Source of the DNA: Bacteroidia bacterium
GTDB taxonomy: Bacteria; Bacteroidota; Bacteroidia; Bacteroidales; Azobacteroidaceae
Length of the DNA stretch: 14,644 nt
Direction of reading: 5' to 3'
NCBI GenBank assembly: GCA_025996865.1
Contig: BNTV01000115.1
Span: forward strand, 1 to 14,644
Both the position numbers and the translations under genes were made by a program. Under the pieces are notes generated by a model. The model saw only the letters and a list, made by a program, of their open reading frames with translations, did not search any database and had not been told where the DNA came from. Positions 6,604 through 14,435 of this stretch are shown in pieces. Positions within the stretch are counted from its first letter, which is position 1. Each line of letters opens with the position of its first letter.

Positions 6604-8436
6604 ATGGCAACCAAAACAACAGTCATGCAACGCCTTATGAAGATCGTATCCCGTACCTGGGAACTGAAAAGTGGGGAACAACTGGATCCGGGAATTATGC
6701 GGATGCTGGAAGCTTTCGCCGAATTGTTCATGGAAACCAAAAACGATATAGAACGAATAAGGGAAGGCATCCTGCTACAAGTCGCCGAAGCTTTGACCCC
6801 GGACAATCTGGCGGCTGTCATTCCTGCCCATGCCATTCTGAAAACGATGCCTTCGGAGCCGGTACTTGAAATCGGAAAACATACCTCATTCTATACCAAT
6901 CAATTACCAGACACTTATGCCAGACAGGGAATGAAAACCATGGATTTCGCTCCGGTAACAGAGTCTATCCGGCTGGTACGCGGGGAAATAACCAGCCTCT
7001 TGTGCGAAAACAACCTGTACACCATAAACCGCGATGGAGAAAAAGACTTGTCGGCAAAAGCCGCCACTTTTTGTCCGGGATTAAACCGCTGCCTGTGGAT
7101 TGGTTTCACCTTGGACAATCTTGTGGAAAGTTTGAAAGGAATCCATTTCTACTTTGAATTCCCCAATACGGCAAGCTGCTACGAACTGTATGACTTACTC
7201 GGATATACGCACTGGAGTATAAACGGGCAGGAATTGAACATGATTGCAGGAATTAACCGGTATCAGGAGCAAATGGAAAATACCGGAGAAGACGTTTTTT
7301 CACGATACAACCCATTGAATACCAGCGATCGCGACATCATGGATTTGTATCGTAAGCAATTCCTGCATATCGGCGACCCTGTACGAACCGCATCGTTGGA
7401 AAAATACCCTTTCCCCCAAGAACTCCAGCCATTCTTCCCTGAACGGGTAAATGAAATGGAGGCGCAGTACTGGCTGAAAGTAAAATTTCCGGCTTTTTTC
7501 AAGAGCGACGACATAAACGATACTGCTGTTCACCTGAACGCTTTCCCCGTATCAAACAAGAACCACAAAAACAAAACCTGGGACCGGAATAAAAGTTTTA
7601 CGAGTATGGTTAGCTTGATGCAGCCGGAAGGCGAATACTTTTTCGGCATCGACAGGGTAGAAGATTCCCGGGGACAGGAATATCGCCCGCTCCCCTACAC
7701 TTCAGCGGGGCAACCTCCCGGCGGAACCTATTCCCTGAAACGGGGAACTCTTGAACGGTTCAATGCGAGGGATTTAACGGAATCCATTGAATACGTCGTC
7801 GGCAAGTTTCACAGTGAAGCCGCCATCTTTTCAGCGATGAAGATAGACAATATCCACAACACCATCATGGATATCGAAAGGGAAATCATGTCCATACAGG
7901 AAAAGATAAGCCGGAACAACACACGGACAACCGGATCGCCGGTTTACCTGATCGTGGATACCGCCGAAGAAGACGATCCCTATATCAACATTGATTACTG
8001 GACAACAAATGGCGAAGCGGCTAACGGACTGAACTACGGAACGATACTTAACCCCCTGCATTCCCTGCCGGTAGAAAAAGACTCCTGCATCCTGCTGAAA
8101 AAAACAAGAGGGGGAAAAACAATTCCAAAGAATGAAGACGTATTTTCAGCATACAAATATGCCCTGACTACGCATGACAAGCTATATTCCGCTGCCGATT
8201 ACGAAAACTATTGCCGGATGAAATTTCCCGGTAAACTACAAGAAATGAAAGTCAGGCGCGGTATTGCCTGCAGCGCCAAACCGAAAGAAGGTTTGGTGCG
8301 TACCATTGACATTTGCCTGTATCCCTATCCCGAATACAGGGAAATAATGAAAAATCCCCGGACTCTTGGAGAATTGAAGATTGAAATAGAGAAACGCTCT
8401 CCTTACCTGTGTAATTTCAGGGTATTGGTAGAATAA
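6604..8436 (+). CDS. tssF: Type VI secretion baseplate subunit TssF
   Basis: A 610-residue cytoplasmic protein, the usual size for TssF, a wedge component of the T6SS baseplate that assembles with TssG, TssE and TssK and docks the VgrG spike. Recognition rests on overall pattern: an N-terminal helical region with LDPGIMRMLEAFAELF (about 28-43) and AEALTPDNLAAVIPAHAI (about 61-78), the kind of sequence seen at the start of TssF (a helix and the proline-rich strand anchoring it to the wedge). A long beta-rich middle follows, then a C-terminal region with YSAADYENYCRMKFPGKL, resembling the baseplate J-like domain. It is the first gene after the promoter at 6533 and is 26 bases upstream of vgrG. 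Bacteroidota TssF is divergent from the proteobacterial form. No frameshift is seen. Confidence 0.82.
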   Translation: MATKTTVMQRLMKIVSRTWELKSGEQLDPGIMRMLEAFAELFMETKNDIERIREGILLQVAEALTPDNLAAVIPAHAILKTMPSEPVLEIGKHTSFYTNQLPDTYARQGMKTMDFAPVTESIRLVRGEITSLLCENNLYTINRDGEKDLSAKAATFCPGLNRCLWIGFTLDNLVESLKGIHFYFEFPNTASCYELYDLLGYTHWSINGQELNMIAGINRYQEQMENTGEDVFSRYNPLNTSDRDIMDLYRKQFLHIGDPVRTASLEKYPFPQELQPFFPERVNEMEAQYWLKVKFPAFFKSDDINDTAVHLNAFPVSNKNHKNKTWDRNKSFTSMVSLMQPEGEYFFGIDRVEDSRGQEYRPLPYTSAGQPPGGTYSLKRGTLERFNARDLTESIEYVVGKFHSEAAIFSAMKIDNIHNTIMDIEREIMSIQEKISRNNTRTTGSPVYLIVDTAEEDDPYINIDYWTTNGEAANGLNYGTILNPLHSLPVEKDSCILLKKTRGGKTIPKNEDVFSAYKYALTTHDKLYSAADYENYCRMKFPGKLQEMKVRRGIACSAKPKEGLVRTIDICLYPYPEYREIMKNPRTLGELKIEIEKRSPYLCNFRVLVE

Positions 8437-8462
8437 TACAAACGAAAAACATCTTATAAATT

Positions 8463-10316
8463 ATGTCAAGCAACAGGAAATTGGACGTCAAAGCCATCGT
8501 TTCGGTTGACGGAGAAAAAGTAAATTATGTAAGCCTGAAAATCAGTCAGGCAATGGGAGAACATCACGACTTTGAGCTATTGCTGGATCACAAGACCTTC
8601 GACACGCTCTTTTTCAAGTCTCCCGACAAACAGTTGACGCTGATCCACTCGAAAGTAATCTGCGACTTGCAGCACGGTGACGACAGCGGTAAAGCCTACG
8701 TATTTTCCGGCTTGGTCACCAACGTCCGGATGATAGCGCAGGACGGACACCACGGCGGCGTGCTGCTGGCAGGCAAAAGCAAAACCATCGAACTGGAACG
8801 GGGCGAGATGATGCAAACCTACTCCAACACAAACCTGAAACTGATTCTGGAAGAAGTAACGGGAAGCACCTTGAGTTTGGATGCAGACATCAAGCCTGCC
8901 TGGAAATCCGACATTGATTTTGCCATCCAGTGCGGCGAATCGGACTGGCATTTCCTCCGAAGGCTGTGCCGGCAGTACAACGAAAGGTATTTCTATACCG
9001 GACTGGATTTGTATGTAGGCCCCTATCCCGAATTTCCGGTCGTTCCGCTCAAGTACGATTTGGAACTCCGGTCGCTGGAAATCGGTTCGCGGCTTGTATC
9101 GAACACATTCAGCACCTACTACTACAAGCGTGACGACCATACAACCCTCAAGCAGGATTCGCCCCCGGACATCGAAGGGGCTACCGGCTGGCTGCAACAG
9201 ATAAGCGGACGCGCCGACCGCCTGAACATGGGACGCAAACCGAACGTGCCGGTATCAGCCTGCGTGCCGGACATGGGCAGCCTCATTGATGTGGTCAAAG
9301 CGCAGAAAGTGAGCGCCGGAAGCGAAATGCTTTACATCCGAGGGGAATGTAAAACCTGCGATGTAAACATCGGGCGTCTGGTGGACGTCACTTTCCCCAA
9401 AAATATGGGTGGAGCAGGCATGGGCCTGTACCGGGTTTACAAAGTCTGCCACCACTTTGAACAAAACGGCAAATACACCTGCACTTTCGAAGCCGTACCC
9501 GCCGACCTGGAATCCCTCTACATGCCGGAAGTTTCCATTCCCACTCCTTATCCCATTGAAGCGGAGATATATGACAATGACGACCCGAAAGGTTTGGGAC
9601 GGGTGAAGGTAAAATTCCCCTTCGATAAAAGGCAGTGCGATGCGTGGATACCGGTGATGTCGCTTGATGCCGGCGGCAACGGTTTGGGTAAAGGTCCCGC
9701 TTCGAGAGGTTTTACTTTCATACCAGAGTTAAAGGATTCCGTATTAGTCAGTTTCCTGAATCCGCAGCAGTTGGCGCAACCCTATGTGACGGGCAGCATG
9801 TTTCATGGAGGGAACGCCGTCAATCTGGGCGGGGGAAAAGGGAATCATATCAAGACGATTCTTACACGGAGTGAACATTTGGTGGAATTTAATGATGATG
9901 AGAAAGGACACTGGGGGATTACCATAAAAGATAAAGATGGAAATGTAGTCAATTTAGATACCAAAGGAAAAAACATAAATATTACGGCTCCGGAAACGGT
10001 TACGATCACTGCCAAAAATGTTGTAATAAATGCAGAGGAGAATATTTCGTCTTCTGCGGGAAACAATATTTCGGAAAGTGCGGGCGACAGTATCACTGAA
10101 ATAGCAGGAAGAGATATTATTCAGTCGGCGAAAAAGAATATTCTGGAAACGGCGGATAATAAAACGGAAATGGTAAAAAAGGACTATACCCGCAGTTCAA
10201 AAAAGTCGGATGTGTATGCCAAGGAAATCAACATGACGTCTTCCAAGGAAAATATGTTGTTGCAGAGTGCAAAAACAGTGAAGATAAACAGTAACGAGAA
10301 AACCAACTTATTTTGA
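8463..10316 (+). CDS. vgrG: Type VI secretion spike protein VgrG (TssI)
   Basis: A 617-residue VgrG, the trimeric spike that sits on the Hcp tube and is shot into target cells. Residues 1 to about 350 form the gp27/gp44-like base (LDVKAIVSVDGEKVNYVSLK near the start; the short WHFLRRLCRQYNERYF segment is highly typical). About 360-460 is the gp5-like OB-fold: YDNDDPKGLGRVKVKFPF, then DAWIPVM and the characteristic FIPELKDSVLVSFLNPQQLAQPYVTG pattern. From about 470 to the end is a repetitive beta-helix needle (repeats such as ENISSSAGNNISESAGDS). No C-terminal enzyme domain is fused, so cargo must bind non-covalently. The stop (10314-10316) is followed two codons later, in the same frame, by a 56-aa gene. 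Confidence 0.93.
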   Translation: MSSNRKLDVKAIVSVDGEKVNYVSLKISQAMGEHHDFELLLDHKTFDTLFFKSPDKQLTLIHSKVICDLQHGDDSGKAYVFSGLVTNVRMIAQDGHHGGVLLAGKSKTIELERGEMMQTYSNTNLKLILEEVTGSTLSLDADIKPAWKSDIDFAIQCGESDWHFLRRLCRQYNERYFYTGLDLYVGPYPEFPVVPLKYDLELRSLEIGSRLVSNTFSTYYYKRDDHTTLKQDSPPDIEGATGWLQQISGRADRLNMGRKPNVPVSACVPDMGSLIDVVKAQKVSAGSEMLYIRGECKTCDVNIGRLVDVTFPKNMGGAGMGLYRVYKVCHHFEQNGKYTCTFEAVPADLESLYMPEVSIPTPYPIEAEIYDNDDPKGLGRVKVKFPFDKRQCDAWIPVMSLDAGGNGLGKGPASRGFTFIPELKDSVLVSFLNPQQLAQPYVTGSMFHGGNAVNLGGGKGNHIKTILTRSEHLVEFNDDEKGHWGITIKDKDGNVVNLDTKGKNINITAPETVTITAKNVVINAEENISSSAGNNISESAGDSITEIAGRDIIQSAKKNILETADNKTEMVKKDYTRSSKKSDVYAKEINMTSSKENMLLQSAKTVKINSNEKTNLF

Positions 10317-10322
10317 TTTGTT

Positions 10323-10493
10323 ATGGCAATTATCAAACAGGCGGAAAACATCCGGTTAAATATCAAAAGTAATTATACTTCCGTTTCGGAAAAATTTACG
10401 GAACAGGCGGAAAATTTGATAGTAGATGCAACAGCTAAGGATTTAACATTGAACTGTACTAAAAAAATTGTGTCAAATGGGAACAAAAAGTAA
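10323..10493 (+). CDS. 56-aa protein resembling a detached VgrG needle segment
   Basis: ATG at 10323 opens a 56-codon frame ending at TAA 10491-10493. It is in the same frame as vgrG and starts only six bases after the vgrG stop, so both are certainly on one transcript. The sequence (MAIIKQAENIRLNIKSNY, then FTEQAENLIVDATAKDLTLN, ending KKIVSNGNKK) alternates polar and hydrophobic residues with A-E-N-I and T-K repeats, much like the beta-helix end of the VgrG next to it. It overlaps the next gene by 17 bases. I do not recognise a named family. It could be a separately made extension of the spike that mates with the PAAR-like tip, or an adaptor piece; a former C-terminus of vgrG cut off by a new stop codon is the alternative. 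It is too short to claim function. Confidence 0.6.
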   Translation: MAIIKQAENIRLNIKSNYTSVSEKFTEQAENLIVDATAKDLTLNCTKKIVSNGNKK

Positions 10494-11529
10494 CGTGGCC
10501 AATGCTCGAAATAAAATTAATGTTTCTACTCATCCTGAAGATGTAAACCCCATGAACGAAAAAATTCCAATAAACGACCGGATTCGGAATGGCGCTACAA
10601 TCGCCATTTCGGAAAAACTGAACGGCATTGAACGGCAATATGCGTTTGAACAGGTGATAATTAAAGGAGAAGAAGTAATCAACATACATTACAACTTTAT
10701 CGCTTATTTTTCAAGGGAAAAATCGGATATGTCTTTATTGTGCCGGATTAACAGGCTTTACCCGGTTTTTATCAATGATAAAGAACCGGATTTGGTAATT
10801 GATGAACTGGCATACGAGACCGGGAAAGTGTTTTATCCGTTAATTATACAATTAAATGAGATGGGAAAATTTGCAAGCATCTATAACTATGAAGAAATTA
10901 GAGATCGTTGGACGAAACACAGGCAAAAAATGGAAGATTATTTTGTGGGAGAATTCGTGGAAAAATATTTGTTGTTAGCAGATGAAATGATATGTTCACA
11001 AGATAATTTAGACAGGATATTCCGCAGGGATCTATTTATGAGTATTTTCTTTTTTCCTGTTTATCAATCTTATACATGGCAAAACAGGAAAGAAGTCGGA
11101 TATTATTTCCCGTTGGCAGGAAAAGCCAAACCGGTTCTATTCAAGTTGGACGAAGTATTGAGTGAATTCCTGACAGATAACGGGGCTATCGAAATACTGC
11201 ATTCGGGCAATTCCATAGATGAACGGAGTTATCATGAAATGGAATGGGGTTATGATGAGGCAAGCGGGGAACATCAGCCGGCTGATATTATTTATACAGG
11301 CCGTTACACGCTGGAAGAAGAGACGAAATTACTTCAAACGGCTGATATTAAGTGGGAAATAGTGAACGGGGACATACCGCAAACAATTGAAATAAAGATT
11401 CTTCCGCTTGGAGGAATACCTTCCGGCAGGTCGTTGATTGTGGAGATGGATGATGATTCTTCCGTGAAAAAAGAGAAAGGATTTTTTAGGGATTTCTGGG
11501 ATACATTAAGAGGTAAAAGTGAGGATTAA
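10477..11529 (+). CDS. T6SS cargo-locus protein of unknown function (350 aa)
   Basis: A 350-residue protein without signal peptide or membrane segment. I do not recognise a family. It begins with a polar, Asn-rich leader (MGTKSNVANARNKINVSTH), followed by a mixed alpha/beta body with conspicuous aromatic patches (FFFPVYQSYTWQNRKEVGYY near residues 190-210). It ends in a long acidic-to-basic tail (VEMDDDSSVKKEKGFFRDFW). The start is uncertain: ATG 10477 is taken here; TTG 10468 and ATG 10552 are alternatives, and none has a Shine-Dalgarno. It overlaps the 56-aa gene by 17 bases and ends 9 bases before the PAAR-like gene. In other T6SS cargo loci the slot between vgrG and the PAAR/effector genes is often occupied by adaptor or chaperone proteins (DUF4123, DUF2169, DUF1795). 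This protein has no visible likeness to those, so the adaptor role is inference from position. Confidence 0.75.
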   Translation: MGTKSNVANARNKINVSTHPEDVNPMNEKIPINDRIRNGATIAISEKLNGIERQYAFEQVIIKGEEVINIHYNFIAYFSREKSDMSLLCRINRLYPVFINDKEPDLVIDELAYETGKVFYPLIIQLNEMGKFASIYNYEEIRDRWTKHRQKMEDYFVGEFVEKYLLLADEMICSQDNLDRIFRRDLFMSIFFFPVYQSYTWQNRKEVGYYFPLAGKAKPVLFKLDEVLSEFLTDNGAIEILHSGNSIDERSYHEMEWGYDEASGEHQPADIIYTGRYTLEEETKLLQTADIKWEIVNGDIPQTIEIKILPLGGIPSGRSLIVEMDDDSSVKKEKGFFRDFWDTLRGKSED

Positions 11530-11538
11530 TGAAAATGA

Positions 11539-12006
11539 ATGGGTATGAAAAAGAAACATTTGGTCGTGCAGGGAGCAACCTGCATGTGTAACTTCGGTTC
11601 GGCTCCGGATAAATTGAAGGTGCTGACGAATCAAAAGGAATATGCCAATGATCCGGAAGGCAAGGACAAACTGATTGCTTCCGATTTGGACATTGGGGTT
11701 CCGTTTGAAAAAGGAACTTTCGGCAATTGTTCCCAAAAAAACGGAAACCCGTGTGTAGCCGCAGTCACGCAATGGAGCGGATATTACGAGAAAACGACTT
11801 TATATACGGGAGGGAAGATTTTGATAGAAACGAGCAAGGCTACCTGTCCGACCGGAGGTCCGGATTGTATCAGGATAATCAATCATGGGCAACAGGCGGA
11901 TGTAAATAAGTTGAACCTGCAACAAGCCAAGCCGGAAGTACATGCAGTACTGAATCCGGCAGTAGATATTGAAAAAATGCTGGACGACGGAGTTGAAGCG
12001 TATTAA
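11539..12006 (+). CDS. DUF4280 PAAR-like spike-tip protein
   Basis: A 155-residue cysteine-rich protein of the DUF4280/PAAR-like type. The opening KKKHLVVQGATCMCNFGSAP, with Cys15 and Cys17, and the later GNCSQKNGNPC (Cys64, Cys72) and ATCPTGGPDC (Cys103, Cys110) are the family pattern. So are VAAVTQWSGYYEKTTLYTGG and the phrase KILIETSKATC. PAAR and PAAR-like proteins form the sharp tip that sits on the VgrG needle, often binding effectors. The alternative start ATG 11545 would remove two residues only. The C-terminal tail after about residue 118 (QQADVNKLNLQQAKPEVHAV) is family-variable and could contact cargo. Position after vgrG and directly before the putative effector fits delivery of that effector. 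Confidence 0.88.
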   Translation: MGMKKKHLVVQGATCMCNFGSAPDKLKVLTNQKEYANDPEGKDKLIASDLDIGVPFEKGTFGNCSQKNGNPCVAAVTQWSGYYEKTTLYTGGKILIETSKATCPTGGPDCIRIINHGQQADVNKLNLQQAKPEVHAVLNPAVDIEKMLDDGVEAY

Positions 12007-12034
12007 TACAGTAAAAAACTTTAATTTTATAATT

Positions 12035-13525
12035 ATGTCAACAGTTACAATTAAAGGCGATAAGAATCCAATAATAGGTAAGTTATACACATACAGCGTT
12101 TTCCCTCCACTTCTCAAGGGCAATAAAAAATGGATGTTATATCTGGGCAATAAGCTATTATTTACAAAAGATGTTGGAGAAGTAACTTTTGGAAGCATTG
12201 CATTTGGCAGAACTTACCGTTTGGTATATACGTATGAGGATGTAGTGTCAAAAACCAAAGGTAAAGCGGAAATAGCCTTAGTTCCCCAAAAGGGAGAACC
12301 CCAAATAATAAAGGTGCATTGGGAAGACAGTGCAAGGAATGTACTTGATGGCAAAACAGCGCAGATAAGTTATCTCGAACCTGTATTCCTGATTATTGAT
12401 ACCGCTAATATACCCAAAGGCGAAAAATTGGAAGTCACATTTTATGAAGATGAATATAAGAGCGGGCATGGAAATACTTCCGTAGAAATGGATGAAAAAT
12501 TCCAGACTCCCATCCGTGAAAGCGGACGGGCAGAAATTGAGCTGAGTACAAAAATACTGGAAAAGTTTATGGAAAAAGCGAATGCCAATGACCTGCTCTG
12601 GACGGATTCCGTACATGATTATTATGTAAGAATCAGATACAACGATAAAATAAATGTTATAGAGGATAAAGCGCAATTAAAGGTTAAAAATAAGGTTGAA
12701 TTTTTACCCAAATTAAGAAAATCTGCTCATGTTGTGACTTTGGATGAGGAGGATGCAATAAAAAATACTGATATAATAACATATCATATATATCAAGACG
12801 GGCATATCGAAAAATATATTCCCCAAAAAGAAGTATTTTTAGCTTCTTATTTTTATCATGAATCTTCGGGAGTAGAACATCATTTAGGTATAGTAAATTT
12901 TCAAAAGAAAAATTGGAGAAACACAAGTGGTTCAGAGAAAAAAAAAGGTAGAGATGGACAAGAATTATCTTATTGTGAATTAACAAATTACATAAACTTG
13001 AGCTCTTATTCTTCTGGAAATGTTAAGTTTAAGATGTTTCCAGGTTCTCTTGGGTCTAAACGATATTACATTGATACTGACGCTCTTGCTTGTTTGATTG
13101 GAGCATTAATTGAATTATCCATAGAAGATTTATTTTTTAGTGGGTTTAGCGTAGAAGATGGTAATACTGCCGGCGGTAGTTCGAGTCATCTAAATGGTAT
13201 GGTTGGTGACTTTGGTTATTTCAATAAGAATAAAAAGCCAAGCAATACTCATATTACATTAACACCCGATGTAACATATCCAGAATTAAATCCGAGTTAT
13301 GACTATGAAAGAGAAAAGAAATTTTGCGATGCATTACATAAATTCGGCTATGCAAGATATAATGGAAGAAGACTTCTTACTGAAAACGTATATGAGAAAG
13401 TGGATAAAAAATATGAAAATCGTATATTGCCTCATGCACAACATTATGCCAAAGCACGGCATTATCATCATTTACATATTCAAGGATTAAAATTATCAGA
13501 TGTATTAATTATAAAACCCATTTAA
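12035..13525 (+). CDS. Probable T6SS effector with C-terminal LAS-type zinc peptidase
   Basis: A 496-residue protein. Residues 1 to about 230 are beta-rich and may hold two Ig-like domains (residues 1-85; about 90-220), likely the part that binds the VgrG/PAAR tip. The C-terminal half (about 250-496) looks like a LAS (M15/M74-like) peptidase. It has Ser383-x-His385-x-x-Gly388-x-Val390-x-Asp392, matching SxHxxGxAxD with Val for Ala, and HYHHLHIQG with His479-x-His481, giving the expected zinc ligands His385, Asp392 and His481. The helix before it (ALACLIGALIELSIE) fits the fold. LAS enzymes cut peptidoglycan peptides, so a cell-wall-cutting effector is the best reading. I chose ATG 12035 because upstream in-frame codons overlap the PAAR-like gene. 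A probable lipoprotein immunity gene follows 4 bases later. The peptidase part is more A+T-rich than tssF and vgrG. No catalytic residue is visibly missing. Confidence 0.75.
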   Translation: MSTVTIKGDKNPIIGKLYTYSVFPPLLKGNKKWMLYLGNKLLFTKDVGEVTFGSIAFGRTYRLVYTYEDVVSKTKGKAEIALVPQKGEPQIIKVHWEDSARNVLDGKTAQISYLEPVFLIIDTANIPKGEKLEVTFYEDEYKSGHGNTSVEMDEKFQTPIRESGRAEIELSTKILEKFMEKANANDLLWTDSVHDYYVRIRYNDKINVIEDKAQLKVKNKVEFLPKLRKSAHVVTLDEEDAIKNTDIITYHIYQDGHIEKYIPQKEVFLASYFYHESSGVEHHLGIVNFQKKNWRNTSGSEKKKGRDGQELSYCELTNYINLSSYSSGNVKFKMFPGSLGSKRYYIDTDALACLIGALIELSIEDLFFSGFSVEDGNTAGGSSSHLNGMVGDFGYFNKNKKPSNTHITLTPDVTYPELNPSYDYEREKKFCDALHKFGYARYNGRRLLTENVYEKVDKKYENRILPHAQHYAKARHYHHLHIQGLKLSDVLIIKPI

Positions 13526-13529
13526 AAAT

Positions 13530-14198
13530 ATGAAAACAAAGTATTATTGTATTATTTTTATAGCATTATTGTTTTTCTCTTGTAATAATTCTCGCAATAA
13601 AGCAGGAGAAGAAGTGTCAAATGAAACATTAGAAACAGATAGTTTGGCAATAGATTGGCAATTGGTAGAGTGTCAAAGTTTGCCTTATGAGATCAACACT
13701 AATTCTATCTATTGGGAGGATAATTTGGAAAAATTTTATATAAACCGGGATGTTCAATATAATCAGCACCCGGAATTGAATTCATTATTTTCCGGTTCAA
13801 CAGAAATGGATCATAAACCATGGGAATATTTTGGTAAACCAAGTACGGCTATTGGACATTTTTTTAAACGCTTGCCTGATGTGAAAAATAACAAAGTATT
13901 ATTATTTGCTGTTTTTGATGAAACAATAGATATTGAATTGGGGGAAAAATCTGTTTGGTTAGAGTTACAGATTTTTAATAAAAAAAACGATCTTATTGAT
14001 AAAAAAATTGTTTTTATATCTATAGAAAATGAGTGTGATTTCTACAGAAATTTTACATATTATCCAAATAATGTAATTGAAATAAGAGATCGCGAACGTT
14101 GTAATGATACAGATGAAAATGCAACACTCTTGTCTGATACAACAATTAAGTATTTTTATCAAGTAATAGAGAATGGGAAGATTGTTGATAAGAAATAA
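13530..14198 (+). CDS. Lipoprotein, candidate immunity protein for the peptidase effector
   Basis: A 222-residue protein with a lipoprotein signal peptide: basic start (MKTK), hydrophobic core, and a lipobox ending FFSC with Cys18. After Cys18 the residues are NNSRN, without the acidic cluster that directs Bacteroidota lipoproteins to the cell surface, so it probably stays in the periplasm on the outer-membrane inner leaflet. The mature part from about residue 40 is a mixed alpha/beta domain with no family I recognise (EFYINRD... is not present; visible landmarks are FYINRDVQYNQHPELN near residue 69 and VWLELQIFNKKNDL near 141). The start is 4 bases after the effector stop, so translation is probably coupled. 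A periplasmic lipoprotein beside a peptidoglycan-cutting effector is the expected layout for an immunity protein. The sequence is A/T-rich like the effector C-terminus. Confidence 0.7.
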   Translation: MKTKYYCIIFIALLFFSCNNSRNKAGEEVSNETLETDSLAIDWQLVECQSLPYEINTNSIYWEDNLEKFYINRDVQYNQHPELNSLFSGSTEMDHKPWEYFGKPSTAIGHFFKRLPDVKNNKVLLFAVFDETIDIELGEKSVWLELQIFNKKNDLIDKKIVFISIENECDFYRNFTYYPNNVIEIRDRERCNDTDENATLLSDTTIKYFYQVIENGKIVDKK

Positions 14199-14399
14199 AA
14201 TTCAATTAACTGTTCAAAAGGAACACCAAAAGATTATGGGAAAATAGATGCCATTGCGGTTAATAAAATGGTTGATTCTATTTTTTCATTTAAAAAAGAT
14301 TCCTTATATACAGACTTAGTTGTTAAAATCAATAAAGACAGCGTCTATGTACCTGTCATTCAATATATCATCGACAATATGATCGGTATGAGAAATTAG
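14199..14399 (+). pseudogene. 67-codon open remnant in frame after the lipoprotein stop
   Basis: Immediately after the lipoprotein TAA (14196-14198) the same frame stays open for 66 residues and ends at TAG (14397-14399). It reads NCSKGTPKDYGKIDAIAVNK, then MVDSIFSFKKDSLYTDLVVK and finally YVPVIQYIIDNMIGMRN. Its composition and codon use look protein-coding, but the only ATG in frame is at 14268, which would give 43 residues. It could be the severed tail of an older immunity or effector gene, or a former C-terminal part of the lipoprotein cut off by a stop mutation. No family recognised. Confidence 0.5.
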
Positions 14400-14435
14400 A
14401 TACCGGAAAGATTTAATAAAGGCAATGATAGAACA

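Noticed and set aside
8577..9197. 206-codon open frame on the minus strand inside vgrG
   Set aside because: It is antisense to a confidently identified VgrG region and has no family resemblance or start context; long antisense frames are common in G/C-richer coding DNA.
11969..12034. Longer N-terminus for the effector
   Set aside because: The added 22 codons overlap the end of the PAAR-like gene and read as an unlikely leader; ATG 12035 gives a clean 28-base gap.
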